Source of the DNA: Paucimonas sp.
Lineage (GTDB): Bacteria; Pseudomonadota; Gammaproteobacteria; Pseudomonadales; Pseudomonadaceae
Assembly: GCA_031253995.1 (NCBI GenBank)
Contig: JAIRVG010000058.1
Span: forward strand, 1 to 64,000
Direction of reading: 5' to 3'
Length of the DNA stretch: 64,000 bases
Shown: one piece after another, positions 54,108 to 64,000 of the stretch
Numbering within the stretch: position 1 is the first letter of the stretch
Layout of the letters: the number at the start of each line of letters is the position of its first letter
Notes under the pieces: model-generated
The model's input: the letters and a program-made list of their open reading frames with translations, nothing else
Told to the model about the DNA's origin: nothing
Database searches by the model: none
Translations under genes and position numbers: made by a program

Positions 54108-55174
54108 GGATTGTCTCCGAGATAGTGAACGTCACCCGCCAGGCGCAGCGGGGTGAGGCGCCAGCCGATGCTGACGCGCCGTGCCCGTGGCTGCATGGCC
54201 AGGCGCGTGCGGTAGTTGACCAGGACCATGGTCAGCAACAACCCGGCACCCCCGGCGTTGTGTGCCACGGCCACCGCCAGCGGCAGGTGGAACAGCACGT
54301 TGCTGATGCCCAGGCCGACCTGCAGCAGCAGCGCCGCCACCACCAGTTTCGCCAGGCGGCGCAGGCCGACCCGGTGCAGTTGCCAGGCCAGGGTCAGCAG
54401 CACGCAGGTGACGACCAGCGCGCCGAGGCGGTGAGTGATATGGATGGCGGTGCGGGCCTCGCTGTCGAGCTGGCCGCCCAGGTAGTTGGGGCCGATATGC
54501 TGGGTCAGGTGGAAACCGTTGGCGAAGTCCGCGTTCGGCCACCATTCGCCATGGCAGGTCGGCAGGTCGATGCAGGCCACCGCCGCGTAGTTGGCGCTGA
54601 CCCAGCCGCCCAGGGCGATCTGCCCGATCACCAGCAACAGCGCCAACGCCGCCAGCCGGCGCAACCGTCGTGGCAGCCCGGGCAAGGGCATGTAGGCGCG
54701 GGACAGGCGCAGGCTGAGCAGGAACAGCAGGCTCAAGGTGGCGAACCCGCCCAATAGATGTGCCGTCACCACCTGCGGCCATAGCTGCAGGGTCACCGTC
54801 CACATGCCGAATGCCGCTTGCACGAACACCACCCCGAGCACCAGCAGCGGCAGGCGATAGGGCTGGCCGTCACGACCATGCCGGCGCAGCGCCTGCACCG
54901 CCAGCATGGCGATCACCAGGCCCAGGGTGCCGGCGAAGTAGCGGTGGACCATCTCGTTGCGGCCCTTGTGCGCTTCCACCGGCGAATCGGGGAAATGCAG
55001 CTCGGCATGGGCCAGCTGGGCCTCCGTCTTGGGCACGCTGATGAAGCCGTAGCAGCCGGGCCAGTCCGGACAACCGAGGCCGGCGTGGGTCAGGCGGGTG
55101 TAGGCGCCGAGCAGCACCACCAGCAGCGCCAGCCCGGTGGCGAACACGGCGAGGCGATATCCAGGTCGGGTCAT
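54092..55174 (-). CDS. ctaA: heme A synthase (CtaA/COX15)
   Basis: A 360-residue polytopic protein with eight helices. Heme ligands are seen in TRLTHAGLGCPDWPGCYGF, NEMVHRYFAGTLG, HLLGGFATL and ITHRLGALVVT. The CIDLPTC pair suggests a disulfide near the second site. It oxidises heme O to heme A for the aa3 oxidase. Overlaps cyoE by 16 bases. Confidence 0.95.
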   Translation of the reverse strand: MTRPGYRLAVFATGLALLVVLLGAYTRLTHAGLGCPDWPGCYGFISVPKTEAQLAHAELHFPDSPVEAHKGRNEMVHRYFAGTLGLVIAMLAVQALRRHGRDGQPYRLPLLVLGVVFVQAAFGMWTVTLQLWPQVVTAHLLGGFATLSLLFLLSLRLSRAYMPLPGLPRRLRRLAALALLLVIGQIALGGWVSANYAAVACIDLPTCHGEWWPNADFANGFHLTQHIGPNYLGGQLDSEARTAIHITHRLGALVVTCVLLTLAWQLHRVGLRRLAKLVVAALLLQVGLGISNVLFHLPLAVAVAHNAGGAGLLLTMVLVNYRTRLAMQPRARRVSIGWRLTPLRLAGDVHYLGDNPWQRF

Positions 55175-55183
55175 GGCGCGCTC

Positions 55184-55777
55184 CTAACCGATGTTGGACA
55201 GCTTGAGCAGGTGGCGCAGGTCGTTGAGCACGTCCTTGCCCTTGACCCGCGCGTCGTAGCGCAGCACCAGGTTGCCGTGAGGATCGACGATCCACAGCTG
55301 CGCCTCGCTGCGGTTGGGCGCCAGGGCGCCGTAGCGGGTGGTGTCCAGCGGGTAGCGCTGCAGTTGCGGGTATTCGCTTTGCAGCTTGCCGAGGTAGTCG
55401 CCGCTCACCGGCTCGACACTGGCCAGGGCATGGGTGGCGCGGCTGGCATCGCGGCCCAGGCCGATATTGAGCTGCCGCGCCAGGTAGACCAGTTGCTGGC
55501 AGTCCACGGCGCAGTCCTTCGGCGCGCTGACCAGCAGTTGCCAGCGCGCGTCCTCGGCCTGCACGCCAAGGTCGGCGAGGGTCTTGCCGTCGCCGAGCAT
55601 CTCGCCGTGGTAGCTGCGCCCGTCGGGCACCCAGAACTGCAGCTTGTACATGCCGGTGGCGAGCATCATCGGCCCGATCACCACCAGCAGGATAAGGATC
55701 AGTTGCAGGCGTCCCTTGGCGCGACTCCGTGGCGCCTTGCCGTCAGACATGTCGAGTGGTCCCGTGGCGACTCCCAT
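55184..55777 (-). CDS. PA0111-like cox cluster membrane protein
   Basis: A 197-residue protein. One N-terminal helix (about 25-45, LILILLVVIGPMMLATGMY) is followed by a periplasmic, thioredoxin-like domain (WQLLVSAPKDCAVDCQQLVYLA, LWIVDPHGNLVLRYDA). The CAVDC (CxxxC) pair recalls Sco proteins, so it may help in copper delivery or redox. ATG 55777 has AAGGAG; it overlaps SURF1 by 35 bases. Function not established to my knowledge. Confidence 0.78.
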   Translation of the reverse strand: MGVATGPLDMSDGKAPRSRAKGRLQLILILLVVIGPMMLATGMYKLQFWVPDGRSYHGEMLGDGKTLADLGVQAEDARWQLLVSAPKDCAVDCQQLVYLARQLNIGLGRDASRATHALASVEPVSGDYLGKLQSEYPQLQRYPLDTTRYGALAPNRSEAQLWIVDPHGNLVLRYDARVKGKDVLNDLRHLLKLSNIG

Positions 55778-56489
55778 GGTCTTTCTCCTTTTTATTGTGT
55801 CGATGCCAGCCGAAGTACAGGTAAAGCGCGATCAGGGCCGTGGCCAGGGCAAACCACTGCACGGCGTAGCCCAGGTGTTTTTCCGGGCCGAGGGCGACCA
55901 GCGGCCAGTCCACCCGGTAGGCGGCGGGGCCCGGTTCCAGGCGCAGCTCGTGGGGATAGCCGTCGCGGGCCAGTTGCTCCCAGAGGTGCGCCGGCTCGGC
56001 GCTGTTGAGCAGGCGCGGGAAGTCGCCGCCGGGGGCATCGGCGCGCAGCAGGAAGCTGGCGCCGGGGGCGATGTAGATCCAGGCGTCGAGGTCGAGGGGC
56101 TGTCGTGGGGTGTCGAAGCTCACCGGCACGCGGCGGTCCGGCCAGGGCAGCCAGCCGCGATTGACCAGCCACCAGTGGCCGCTGGGTTCGTCGAGGAAGG
56201 GTTGCAGCAGCTCGACCCCGGCCTGGCCGTCGCGCATGCGGCTGTCCAGCAGCAGGCTGTGCTCGCCGTCGAAATGCCCCCGCAGATGGACGCGGCGATA
56301 GGCCGGATCAGCCGTTTCCAGCAGTTGCCCGGCAGGCACCGGTGCCTCGATCTCGCGCTCGGCGTAGACCTCCAGCAGCGCACGTTTCTGGTCGGCGCGC
56401 CCCAGCTGCCAGAAGCCCAGGCCCACCAGCACCGGCAGCAGCGCCAGCACCACCAGGGTCGGCGCCAGGCCGGGGCGAAAGGCTCTCAT
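55743..56489 (-). CDS. SURF1 family oxidase assembly protein
   Basis: A 248-residue SURF1 protein with two helices: the N-terminal one in LVVLALLPVLVGLGFWQLGRADQK and the C-terminal in AVQWFALATALIALYLYF. Family blocks are GWLPWPDRRVPV-like and HLGYAVQWFALA. It delivers heme A to subunit I of the aa3 oxidase. ATG 56489 matches the normal family length. Its 3' end overlaps the next gene by 35 bases. Confidence 0.92.
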   Translation of the reverse strand: MRAFRPGLAPTLVVLALLPVLVGLGFWQLGRADQKRALLEVYAEREIEAPVPAGQLLETADPAYRRVHLRGHFDGEHSLLLDSRMRDGQAGVELLQPFLDEPSGHWWLVNRGWLPWPDRRVPVSFDTPRQPLDLDAWIYIAPGASFLLRADAPGGDFPRLLNSAEPAHLWEQLARDGYPHELRLEPGPAAYRVDWPLVALGPEKHLGYAVQWFALATALIALYLYFGWHRHNKKEKDHGSRHGTTRHV

Positions 56490-56549
56490 CGGGCCCCCGC
56501 GGGGGCTGTCGCTATACTGGAATGCATCACGTCCCCCGGAGTTGTCGCC

Positions 56550-56753
56550 ATGCTCAAAGCCGCGATCGTTGTGATGTTGCTGGCTACCATCGCCAGTCTG
56601 TTCAGCGGCCTGGTGTTCCTGGTCAAGGACGACGGGCATTCCACCCGCCTGTTGAAAGCCCTGACCGTTCGGGTCTGCCTGGCCGCCGTGACCCTCGGCC
56701 TGATCACCTGGGGTTTCGTCAGCGGCCAGCTGGTATCCCACGCGCCCTGGTAA
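56550..56753 (+). CDS. DUF2909 (twin transmembrane) protein
   Basis: A 67-residue protein with two membrane helices (MLKAAIVVMLLATIASLFSG and RVCLAAVTLGLITWGFVSG) joined by a short polar loop with KDDGHSTR. It is a twin-transmembrane DUF2909 protein. It lies on the plus strand inside the otherwise minus-strand oxidase cluster, between SURF1 and subunit III, and is unlikely to be cotranscribed with it. Function unknown. Confidence 0.87.
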   Translation: MLKAAIVVMLLATIASLFSGLVFLVKDDGHSTRLLKALTVRVCLAAVTLGLITWGFVSGQLVSHAPW

Positions 56754-56762
56754 GCCCTCCCG

Positions 56763-57650
56763 TCACAGCACGTAGACGAAGATGAACAGCCCCACCCAGA
56801 CCACATCGACGAAGTGCCAGTACCAGCTGGCCGCCTCGAAGCCGAAGTGCTTGTCCGCGTTGAAGTGCCCTCGCATCACCCGCATCAACATGACGAACAG
56901 GATCAGGGTGCCCATGGTCACGTGGGCACCGTGGAAGCCGGTGAGCATGAAGAAGGTCGCGCCGTAGATCCCCGAACCCAGGGTCAGGCCCAGCTGGGTG
57001 TAGGCCTCGTGGTACTCGTAGGCCTGGAGGATGAGGAAGGCGATGCCGAGCACGACGGTCAGCGCCAGCCAGAATTTCAGCGGGCCGCGATGATCCTTGC
57101 GCAGGGCATGGTGGGCGATGGTGATGGTCACGCTGGAGCTGACCAACAGGATGGTGTTGATCAGCGGCAGGTGCCAGGGATCGATCACTTCCTTGGGCGG
57201 CGGGAACAGGGTCGGGTCCGGGGTGTGCAGCAGCGGCCAGGCGAACTGGAAGTTCGGCCAGAGCATGTGCGTCACGCCTTTCGCCCCTTCACCGCCGAGC
57301 CACGGCCCGGACAGGTGGCGCACATAGAACAGCGCGCCGAAGAAGGCGATGAAGAACATCACCTCGGAAAAGATGAACCACGACATGCCCCAGCGGAACG
57401 AGCGATCCATCTGCGGGCTGTAGAGGCCGGCGTGGCTTTCCTTGATCACCGCGCCGAACCAGCCGAACAGCATGTAGGCCAGGCACAACGCGCCGACGAA
57501 GAAGATCAGCGGGCCATGGGAGTCCGGATGCCCGGCCTTCATGTCGTTGAACCAGGTGCCGAGGCCGAACACCGTGATGAACATGCCGATGGTGGCGATG
57601 ATCGGCCACTTGCTTTGCGCCGGTACGTAGTAGTGCTCGTGAGAGGCCAT
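56763..57650 (-). CDS. coxC: cytochrome c oxidase subunit III
   Basis: A 295-residue subunit with seven helices, starting MASHEHYYVPAQSKWPIIAT. Typical segments are LYSPQMDRSFRWGMSWFIFSE, GLTLGSGIYGATFFMLTGFHG and SWYWHFVDVVWVGLFIFVYV at the end. Conserved acidic residue in FIFSEVMFF. Part of the heme-copper aa3 oxidase. Confidence 0.96.
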   Translation of the reverse strand: MASHEHYYVPAQSKWPIIATIGMFITVFGLGTWFNDMKAGHPDSHGPLIFFVGALCLAYMLFGWFGAVIKESHAGLYSPQMDRSFRWGMSWFIFSEVMFFIAFFGALFYVRHLSGPWLGGEGAKGVTHMLWPNFQFAWPLLHTPDPTLFPPPKEVIDPWHLPLINTILLVSSSVTITIAHHALRKDHRGPLKFWLALTVVLGIAFLILQAYEYHEAYTQLGLTLGSGIYGATFFMLTGFHGAHVTMGTLILFVMLMRVMRGHFNADKHFGFEAASWYWHFVDVVWVGLFIFVYVL

Positions 57651-57662
57651 GGATTGTTCTCC

Positions 57663-58232
57663 TTATCGGGCGCTCTGCGGGTTCGTGCTGGCCACGTGGG
57701 CGACCGGCGGTTGGCGAGCGGTGATATCGAACAGCGTGTAGGCAAGCGTCAGGTGTTTCACATCCTTGGGCAGGTCGCGGTCGACGATGAAGCGCACCGG
57801 CATCTCGATGCGCTCACCCGGCTGCAGCACCTGCTGGCTGAAGCAGAAGCATTCGGTCTTGTGGAAGTACGCCGCCGCCTCGGCCGGGGAAATGCTGGGG
57901 ATGGCCTGGGCGGTCATGGGTTTGTCGGTGGGGTTGTGGGCGACGAAGATCATCTGGTTCACCGCCCCCGGATTGACGTCGATCTGGTCGGCGCTGGAAT
58001 AGAAGTCCCAGACCATGTCGATGGCGTTGGTGGAGAGAAACTGCACCTTCACCGAGCGCTGCGGATCGACCACCTGGGTGCCCTGGTACTGGCCGCCAGT
58101 CTTGCCGTTGATGCCGAAGGCCCGGCACATCACGTCGTAGATCGGCACCAGGGCGAAGCCGAAGGCGAACATCACCACGGCCAGCATCAACAGGCGACTG
58201 ACCAGGCGCTTGATCGAGACTCCCTCGCTCAT
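57663..58232 (-). CDS. ctaG: cytochrome c oxidase assembly protein CtaG/Cox11
   Basis: A 189-residue copper chaperone for the CuB site of subunit I. An N-terminal helix (LLMLAVVMFAFGFALVPIYDVMC) anchors it; the copper motif ECFCFSQQ (CxC with following glutamines) is intact. It lies 15 bases downstream of coxA and 12 upstream of coxC, so it is in the same operon. Confidence 0.95.
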   Translation of the reverse strand: MSEGVSIKRLVSRLLMLAVVMFAFGFALVPIYDVMCRAFGINGKTGGQYQGTQVVDPQRSVKVQFLSTNAIDMVWDFYSSADQIDVNPGAVNQMIFVAHNPTDKPMTAQAIPSISPAEAAAYFHKTECFCFSQQVLQPGERIEMPVRFIVDRDLPKDVKHLTLAYTLFDITARQPPVAHVASTNPQSAR

Positions 58233-58247
58233 GACCGCGGCCCTCCT

Positions 58248-59840
<1,593 letters not shown>

Positions 59841-59862
59841 GTCCTGTCTCCTGAAAACCGGC

Positions 59863-60990
59863 TCATTTGCTTTCCGCCTGTTTGAGCGCCAGCACGTCTT
59901 TCGGCGTGACCATGTCGCCCTTGTTGTTGCCCCAGGCGTTGCGTTCGTAGGTGACGACGGCGGCGATATCCACTTCCGAGAGCTGCTTGCCGAACGCGGC
60001 CATGGCGGTGCCGGGCTTGCCGTGGAAGACGATGCCCAGGTGGTCTTCCTTCGGCCCGGTGGCGATCTTCGAGCCCTTGAGCGCCGGGAACATCGGCGGC
60101 AGGCCCTGGCCTTCGGCCTGGTGACAGGCGACGCAGGTGGTGTGGTAGACCTTGTCGCCGCGCTCCACCAGTTCCTCCAGGGTCCAGTCCTTGCTGGTCA
60201 GCTCCTTGAGCTTGGCCGCCTCGGCCTTGCGCTCGCCGAGCCAGGCGTCGTAGTCCTCCTTCGACTTGACCTCGACCACCACCGGCATGAAACCGTGGTC
60301 CTTGCCGCACAGCTCGGTGCACTGGCCACGGTAGATGCCGGGCTTCTCGACCCGGGTCCAGGCTTCGTTGACGAAGCCGGGGATGGCGTCGCGCTTGACC
60401 GCGAAGGCCGGCACCCACCAGGAATGGATGACGTCGGCCGCGGTGACCAGGAAGCGCACCTTGGCGCCCACCGGCAGTACCAGCGGCTGGTCGACTTCGA
60501 GCAGGTAGTGTTCGTCCTTGGGCGCCTTGCCGTGGATCTGGTCCGCCGGCGTCGCCAGGTTGCTGAAAAACTCGACGTCCTGGCCCAGGTACTTGTAGTG
60601 CCATTTCCACTGGTAGCCGGTGACCTGGATATCCACGTCCGACTCGCTGGCGTCGTAGATCTCGATCAGCGTCTTGGTCGCCGGGATGGCCATGGCGACG
60701 AGGATCAGGAACGGCACCACCGTCCACATGATCTCGACCCAGGTGTGCTCGTGGAAATGCGCGGGCTGCTGGCCGGTGGACCGGCGGTGGATGATCATCG
60801 ACCAGAACATCGCGCCGAATACCACGAGGCCGATCACCACGCAGATCCAGAAGATGGTCATGTGCAGGTCGAACACGGCGTTGCTGACTTCGGTCGCCCC
60901 CGGCGCCATGTTCACCGTCCAGGCGGCATGCGCCGGGGTGAATAGCGACCACAACAGGAGGCCCATCCAGACATGTGGATGTCGCATCAT
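59863..60990 (-). CDS. coxB: cytochrome c oxidase subunit II with fused cytochrome c domain
   Basis: A 375-residue subunit. The signal peptide ends near AHA-AW. Two membrane helices lie about 45-65 and 90-110. The CuA site is GQCTELCGKDHGFMP with an upstream His in WWVP. A C-terminal cytochrome c domain has the heme site CVACH near residue 287 and its Met ligand in FGKQL-type region after TAMAAF, so this is a caa3-like subunit. First gene of the oxidase operon. ATG 60990 or 60987; both fit. Confidence 0.95.
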   Translation of the reverse strand: MMRHPHVWMGLLLWSLFTPAHAAWTVNMAPGATEVSNAVFDLHMTIFWICVVIGLVVFGAMFWSMIIHRRSTGQQPAHFHEHTWVEIMWTVVPFLILVAMAIPATKTLIEIYDASESDVDIQVTGYQWKWHYKYLGQDVEFFSNLATPADQIHGKAPKDEHYLLEVDQPLVLPVGAKVRFLVTAADVIHSWWVPAFAVKRDAIPGFVNEAWTRVEKPGIYRGQCTELCGKDHGFMPVVVEVKSKEDYDAWLGERKAEAAKLKELTSKDWTLEELVERGDKVYHTTCVACHQAEGQGLPPMFPALKGSKIATGPKEDHLGIVFHGKPGTAMAAFGKQLSEVDIAAVVTYERNAWGNNKGDMVTPKDVLALKQAESK

Positions 60991-61359
60991 TGCGGGTTCC
61001 CCTTATCGTTCTTGTTATCCCGGAGGCGGGGCCTGCGGAAGGGGGCACGGCGTCAAGACTGCGGACTTCGACGGCGGCCCCCCGCTGCACATCAGGCGGG
61101 GCCTCATCAGCCAAAACTCACTCACAGCGGAGTATAGACAGGGGTCCCGACCACGCAACGCGCTCTCGGAAATCGTCCTCCGGGGGCTACGCCATCGTCC
61201 CGAAACGCTGTAAGACATTGACTTATAAAGGTGATGGCACTTCGATATAACCCTGGCGCGCGAATGGGCATAAGGGTTATGAGAAATGAGTATTAGCGCA
61301 CAGAAAAACTTGGCTAACTTAGTGTCTTCCGTTTGTCATTGCTTGTCCCTGGAGTTGTC
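60991..61359. promoter_or_regulatory. divergent region between coxB and the 217-residue protein, with inverted repeat
   Basis: A 369-base gap without a supported gene. ATAACCCT (61247-61254) and AGGGTTAT (61273-61280) form an inverted repeat with an 18-base spacer. TTGACT lies at 61218-61223. A GC-rich region lies nearer coxB. GGAG precedes the plus-strand start. No promoter pair could be fixed. Confidence 0.4.
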
Positions 61360-62013
61360 ATGAACATTGCCGCATTGCGCGAGCAGATCACCCGAGCCCA
61401 ACAACACGAATCCGAAACCGGCCAACTGCAACAACAGCTCATCCAACAGTTGCCACACCTTCACCCACTCATCCAGTTGCCCGAGCAGGACGCCCAGGGT
61501 GCGTTGAACCGTTTCGTCAACGCCTACATCGACCAGGTACCGGAAATGCTGGAAGCCGCGAACGCGGTCGCCCGTGAAGCGGGGATCGAGTCGCAGATCA
61601 AGCCGGTGCTGAAGATCGCCGAGGAATATTTCATCACCCCGCCGCAGATCATGAACGGCCATGTCGGCCTGGATTGCCTGCTGGACGAAGCCTACCTGGC
61701 GCATCGCCTGGTGGAAGAAGTGAACGACCTGTACATCAAGCATTTCCAGCAGCCGCTGATCCCACTGGACACTACGGTTGCCAACCTGATCGCCCATCAA
61801 TTGATCGGCGAGGAATTCGCCAACCAGCTGGATGAAGTGGTGCACCACTCGCTGGACAACATGCTCGACGACGAGAGCTTCGCCCTGGAGTCGGTGGAAG
61901 CGTATCGCGAGAAACTGAGCAGCCCCGAGACCGGCGAGGCGTGGAAGCGCTGGCCGTGCCTGTCGCGGCAGCTGGGTGTTGGCCTGGAGCTGGGCCAACA
62001 GCAAACCGCCTGA
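61360..62013 (+). CDS. conserved hypothetical protein, helical, Pseudomonas-type
   Basis: A 217-residue acidic protein, not recognised. It has no signal or membrane helix. It is rich in Gln and Leu at the start (QQHESETGQLQQQLIQQLP) and in helical runs with His and Glu (DEVVHHSLDNMLDDESFALE). One cysteine pair is far apart (C at about 107 and 202). ATG 61360 with GGAG is preferred over the extension to 61333. Divergent from coxB. Followed by a REP pair. Confidence 0.65.
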   Translation: MNIAALREQITRAQQHESETGQLQQQLIQQLPHLHPLIQLPEQDAQGALNRFVNAYIDQVPEMLEAANAVAREAGIESQIKPVLKIAEEYFITPPQIMNGHVGLDCLLDEAYLAHRLVEEVNDLYIKHFQQPLIPLDTTVANLIAHQLIGEEFANQLDEVVHHSLDNMLDDESFALESVEAYREKLSSPETGEAWKRWPCLSRQLGVGLELGQQQTA

Positions 62014-62033
62014 TAGTTCTTTGTCGAGGCTGA

Positions 62034-62106
62034 TGGCCTCATCGCTGGCAAGCCAGCTCCCACAGGGATCGCGTATGTGGGAGCTGGCTTGCCAGCGATA
62101 GGGCCA
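62034..62106. repeat. REP pair, GCTGGCAAGCCAGC class
   Basis: TGGCCTCATCGCTGGCAAGC... and its complement ending ...GCGATAGGGCCA are separated by only about 6 bases, the tightest of the three pairs of this class in the window. It lies between convergent genes. Confidence 0.93.
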
Positions 62107-62114
62107 GCAAGGAC

Positions 62115-64000
62115 TTACCAGTTGTAACTGACCGTCCCCATCACCGTCCGCTCTTCACCCCAGTAGCAACGCCCGGCGTTGTTGCAGCCCGCCACATACT
62201 CCTGGTCGAACAGGTTGCGTGCATTCACCTCGGCCGACCAGTGCTCATCCAGCTGATAACCCACCGCCGCATCCACCAGCGTCACGTCACCGGTATCCAG
62301 CTTGCCGTACAGCGACGGGCTGGTGTACGCGAAGGTGCTGTCGAAATGCCGTACGCCGGCACTCAGGCGCAGCCCCTTGAGCTGGCCGTCGAGGAAGCGG
62401 TAGCTGCTCCATACCGACGCCTGGTTGCGCGGCACGCCAGTGACCTGATGGTCTTCCAGCAGTGAACCGGCCACGTCCTTGGTCACCCGCGAATCGGTAT
62501 AGGTGTAGGCCGCGGTGACGTTGATGTTCTCCGTGATATCGCTGTTCAGCTCCAGCTCCACGCCCTTGGCCCGGCTGCGCCCGATGTTGCGGTAGTCGCC
62601 GGTGGCGCTGTCGTAGAGCGAGTCATCCTTCTTGCGCAGGTCGTAGACCGAGGCGCTGATCAGGGTGTTCCAGCCCTTCGGCTCGTACTTCACACCCACT
62701 TCGTATTGCTCGCTGAGGGTCGGGTCCAGCGGGCCTGACGCGCTCGACACCTGCTGGGTCGGGTTGTAGGCGGTGGAGTAGCTGACGTAAGGCGAAACCC
62801 CGTTGTCGAACTGGTACATCAGGCCGGTCTGCCAGGTGAACTGGCCATCCCAGTAGTCGAGGTCGGCGGCGGCGTTGAGGGTACCGCGGCGGTTGCGGAA
62901 TTCGCTGTTGACCCGGTCATAGCGCCCGCCCAGCAGCATCACCCAGTTGTCCAGGCGTGTCTGGATCTGGCTGTAGACGCCATACATGGTCTGTTCCAGC
63001 AGGGCATCCTGGACCCGCGTCGACGTCACCGGATCCCCCGTGTACACGGGATTGAACACGTTGACCGTGCCGCCAAAGCCGGCATTCCAGTCCTGGTTGA
63101 ACGAGGTCCGGTCGAGGCTGGCGCCCACCAGCAGGGTGTTCTCCAGCGCGCCGACATTGAAGTGACCCTCGACCTGGTTGTCCAGCGAGTAGGCGATGGA
63201 CTTGTTGTAGCGGTCGTACGCGGTGTTGTTGAGGGTGGTACCGAAACCGCCGTTGTTGAGGTTGCCCGGCCAGATTTCCTGGCGATCGATGCGCGACTGC
63301 ATGTAGCGCGAGTTCTGCCGGTACTGCCAGTCGTCGTTGAACTGGTGATGGAATTCGTAGCCGAGGGTCCAGACTTCGCGCTTGAAGTTGTCCCAGTCCG
63401 GGTTGCCCAGCAGTGCGTGCTTGCTGATCTTGCCGTTGGGGTTGTTCAGCAGGGTGCCAGCGGCCGGGTAGCCCAGCTCCATCAGCGTACGGTCGCGCTG
63501 GTAGGTGGCCAGCAACGTCAGGTCGTTGTGCTCGTCGAAGTTCAGGGTGAGGGACGGTGCGACATACAGGCGGTCATCCGGCTGGTGATCGACCTGGGTA
63601 CCCGACTTGCGCCCGAGGACCACCAGGCGTCCCAGCACATTGGGATTGTCCGCCAGCGGACCGGAGACATCGATGCCCAGCTGGCGGCGCTCGTGGGAGC
63701 CGTAGCTGAGCTGCACCTCGCCGCGCGACTCGGCGGTGGGGCGCTTGCTGACCATGTTGACCACGCCACCCGGTGCGTTTTCGCCGTAGAGGATCGAGGT
63801 CGGGCCGCGGAACACTTCGATGCGCTCCAGGCCATAGGGCTCGCTGGTGGTGTCGTAGCGGTTGCCCTGCACCCGCAGGCCGTCGCGCAGCAGGCCGTAG
63901 CCATAGTCGGTGGCGTTGAAGCCACGGATGAAGAACAGGTCGCCGGCCCCGCCATCACCGGCGGCGAACGGTGGTGCGAAGATACCCGGCACGTAGCCCA
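62115..64000 (-). CDS. TonB-dependent siderophore receptor, N-terminus outside the window
   Basis: The frame is open to the right edge, so the signal, TonB box and part of the plug are missing. The visible 628 residues contain the plug motif FFIRGFNATDYGY and the plug end IEVFRGPTSILYGENAPGGVVNMVSKRP, then the 22-strand barrel. The C-terminus has NLFDQEYVAGCNNAGRCYWG and ends SYNW with a terminal aromatic residue, typical of FhuA/FoxA-type ferric hydroxamate receptors with a Cys pair (CNNAGRC). It imports iron siderophores across the outer membrane; the ligand is inferred and unproven. Confidence 0.9.
   Translation of the reverse strand, partial: GYVPGIFAPPFAAGDGGAGDLFFIRGFNATDYGYGLLRDGLRVQGNRYDTTSEPYGLERIEVFRGPTSILYGENAPGGVVNMVSKRPTAESRGEVQLSYGSHERRQLGIDVSGPLADNPNVLGRLVVLGRKSGTQVDHQPDDRLYVAPSLTLNFDEHNDLTLLATYQRDRTLMELGYPAAGTLLNNPNGKISKHALLGNPDWDNFKREVWTLGYEFHHQFNDDWQYRQNSRYMQSRIDRQEIWPGNLNNGGFGTTLNNTAYDRYNKSIAYSLDNQVEGHFNVGALENTLLVGASLDRTSFNQDWNAGFGGTVNVFNPVYTGDPVTSTRVQDALLEQTMYGVYSQIQTRLDNWVMLLGGRYDRVNSEFRNRRGTLNAAADLDYWDGQFTWQTGLMYQFDNGVSPYVSYSTAYNPTQQVSSASGPLDPTLSEQYEVGVKYEPKGWNTLISASVYDLRKKDDSLYDSATGDYRNIGRSRAKGVELELNSDITENINVTAAYTYTDSRVTKDVAGSLLEDHQVTGVPRNQASVWSSYRFLDGQLKGLRLSAGVRHFDSTFAYTSPSLYGKLDTGDVTLVDAAVGYQLDEHWSAEVNARNLFDQEYVAGCNNAGRCYWGEERTVMGTVSYNW

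Noticed and set aside
52579..54135. A 518-residue open frame covering senC and antisense-frame cyoE sequence
   Set aside because: Only the last 210 residues (from 53211) are a real SenC protein; the rest is the wrong frame of cyoE, low in hydrophobic segments and with arginine/alanine-rich shadow composition.

Overview
The window reads as a stretch of Pseudomonas chromosome, most like the P. putida/P. fluorescens side of the genus. GC is high throughout. The gene order around algB-kinB, dgcH, dsbA, cc4, engB, polA, thrB, znuA-zur-znuCB, metNIQ and the aa3 oxidase cluster matches what I remember of Pseudomonas genomes. Extragenic palindromes of the Pseudomonas REP type sit between genes. I saw no insertion sequence, prophage, CRISPR array, rRNA or tRNA. 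Almost everything looks like vertically inherited core genome.

Region by region. 148-3632: glutarate catabolism (gcdG, gcdH and the divergent LysR gene gcdR). 4051-6939: proton-translocating transhydrogenase pntAa-pntAb-pntB. 7118-8611: acetyl-CoA hydrolase/CoA-transferase. 8612-9428: a DUF1127 gene surrounded by GACCRGTACAGT repeats. 9429-12448: three tandem secreted DUF2388 paralogues translationally coupled to a large DUF4105 (Lnb-like) periplasmic protein. 12451-18562: GFA-family protein, CitMHS citrate transporter with a suggestive leader, TerC-family membrane protein, Na/Pi cotransporter and a membrane-anchored M16 peptidase. 18710-23264: DUF5924/DUF2914 membrane protein followed by an MCE (Mla-like) lipid ABC transporter operon. 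23246-25932: SpmAB-like membrane protein and a glutamate/dicarboxylate symporter. 26656-33593: an envelope-stress block (Ivy lysozyme inhibitor, UPF0391 mini membrane protein, small unknown, AlgB/KinB two-component system, EAL protein, AmpDh2-like amidase). 33649-38272: diguanylate cyclase DgcH, EEP-family protein, DsbA, cytochrome c4 and a small cytochrome c. 38465-42202: engB and polA flanking a likely ErsA-type small RNA. 42277-47483: DUF2782 protein, ThrB, zinc uptake (ZnuA, Zur, ZnuC, ZnuB) and a lipoprotein. 47577-52447: KatE catalase and the MetNIQ methionine importer. 52579-60990: the whole aa3 cytochrome c oxidase cluster with its heme A and copper assembly factors. 61360-62013: unknown protein. 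62115-64000: a TonB-dependent siderophore receptor cut by the right edge.

Several themes recur. One is carbon-use control: A-rich AANAANAA (Crc/Hfq-type) motifs lie just ahead of the citrate and glutamate transporters and pntAa. Another is envelope and alginate stress: algB/kinB, Ivy, AmpDh2, and an sRNA whose promoter resembles AlgU sites. A third is respiration: cytochrome c4, DsbA and the aa3 oxidase. The least understood unit, and my best candidate for an undescribed system, is the DUF2388 x3 - DUF4105 operon at 9429-12448. The repeat-flanked DUF1127 gene just upstream is also unexplained. All calls come from reading the sequence and from memory of families; no database search was run.
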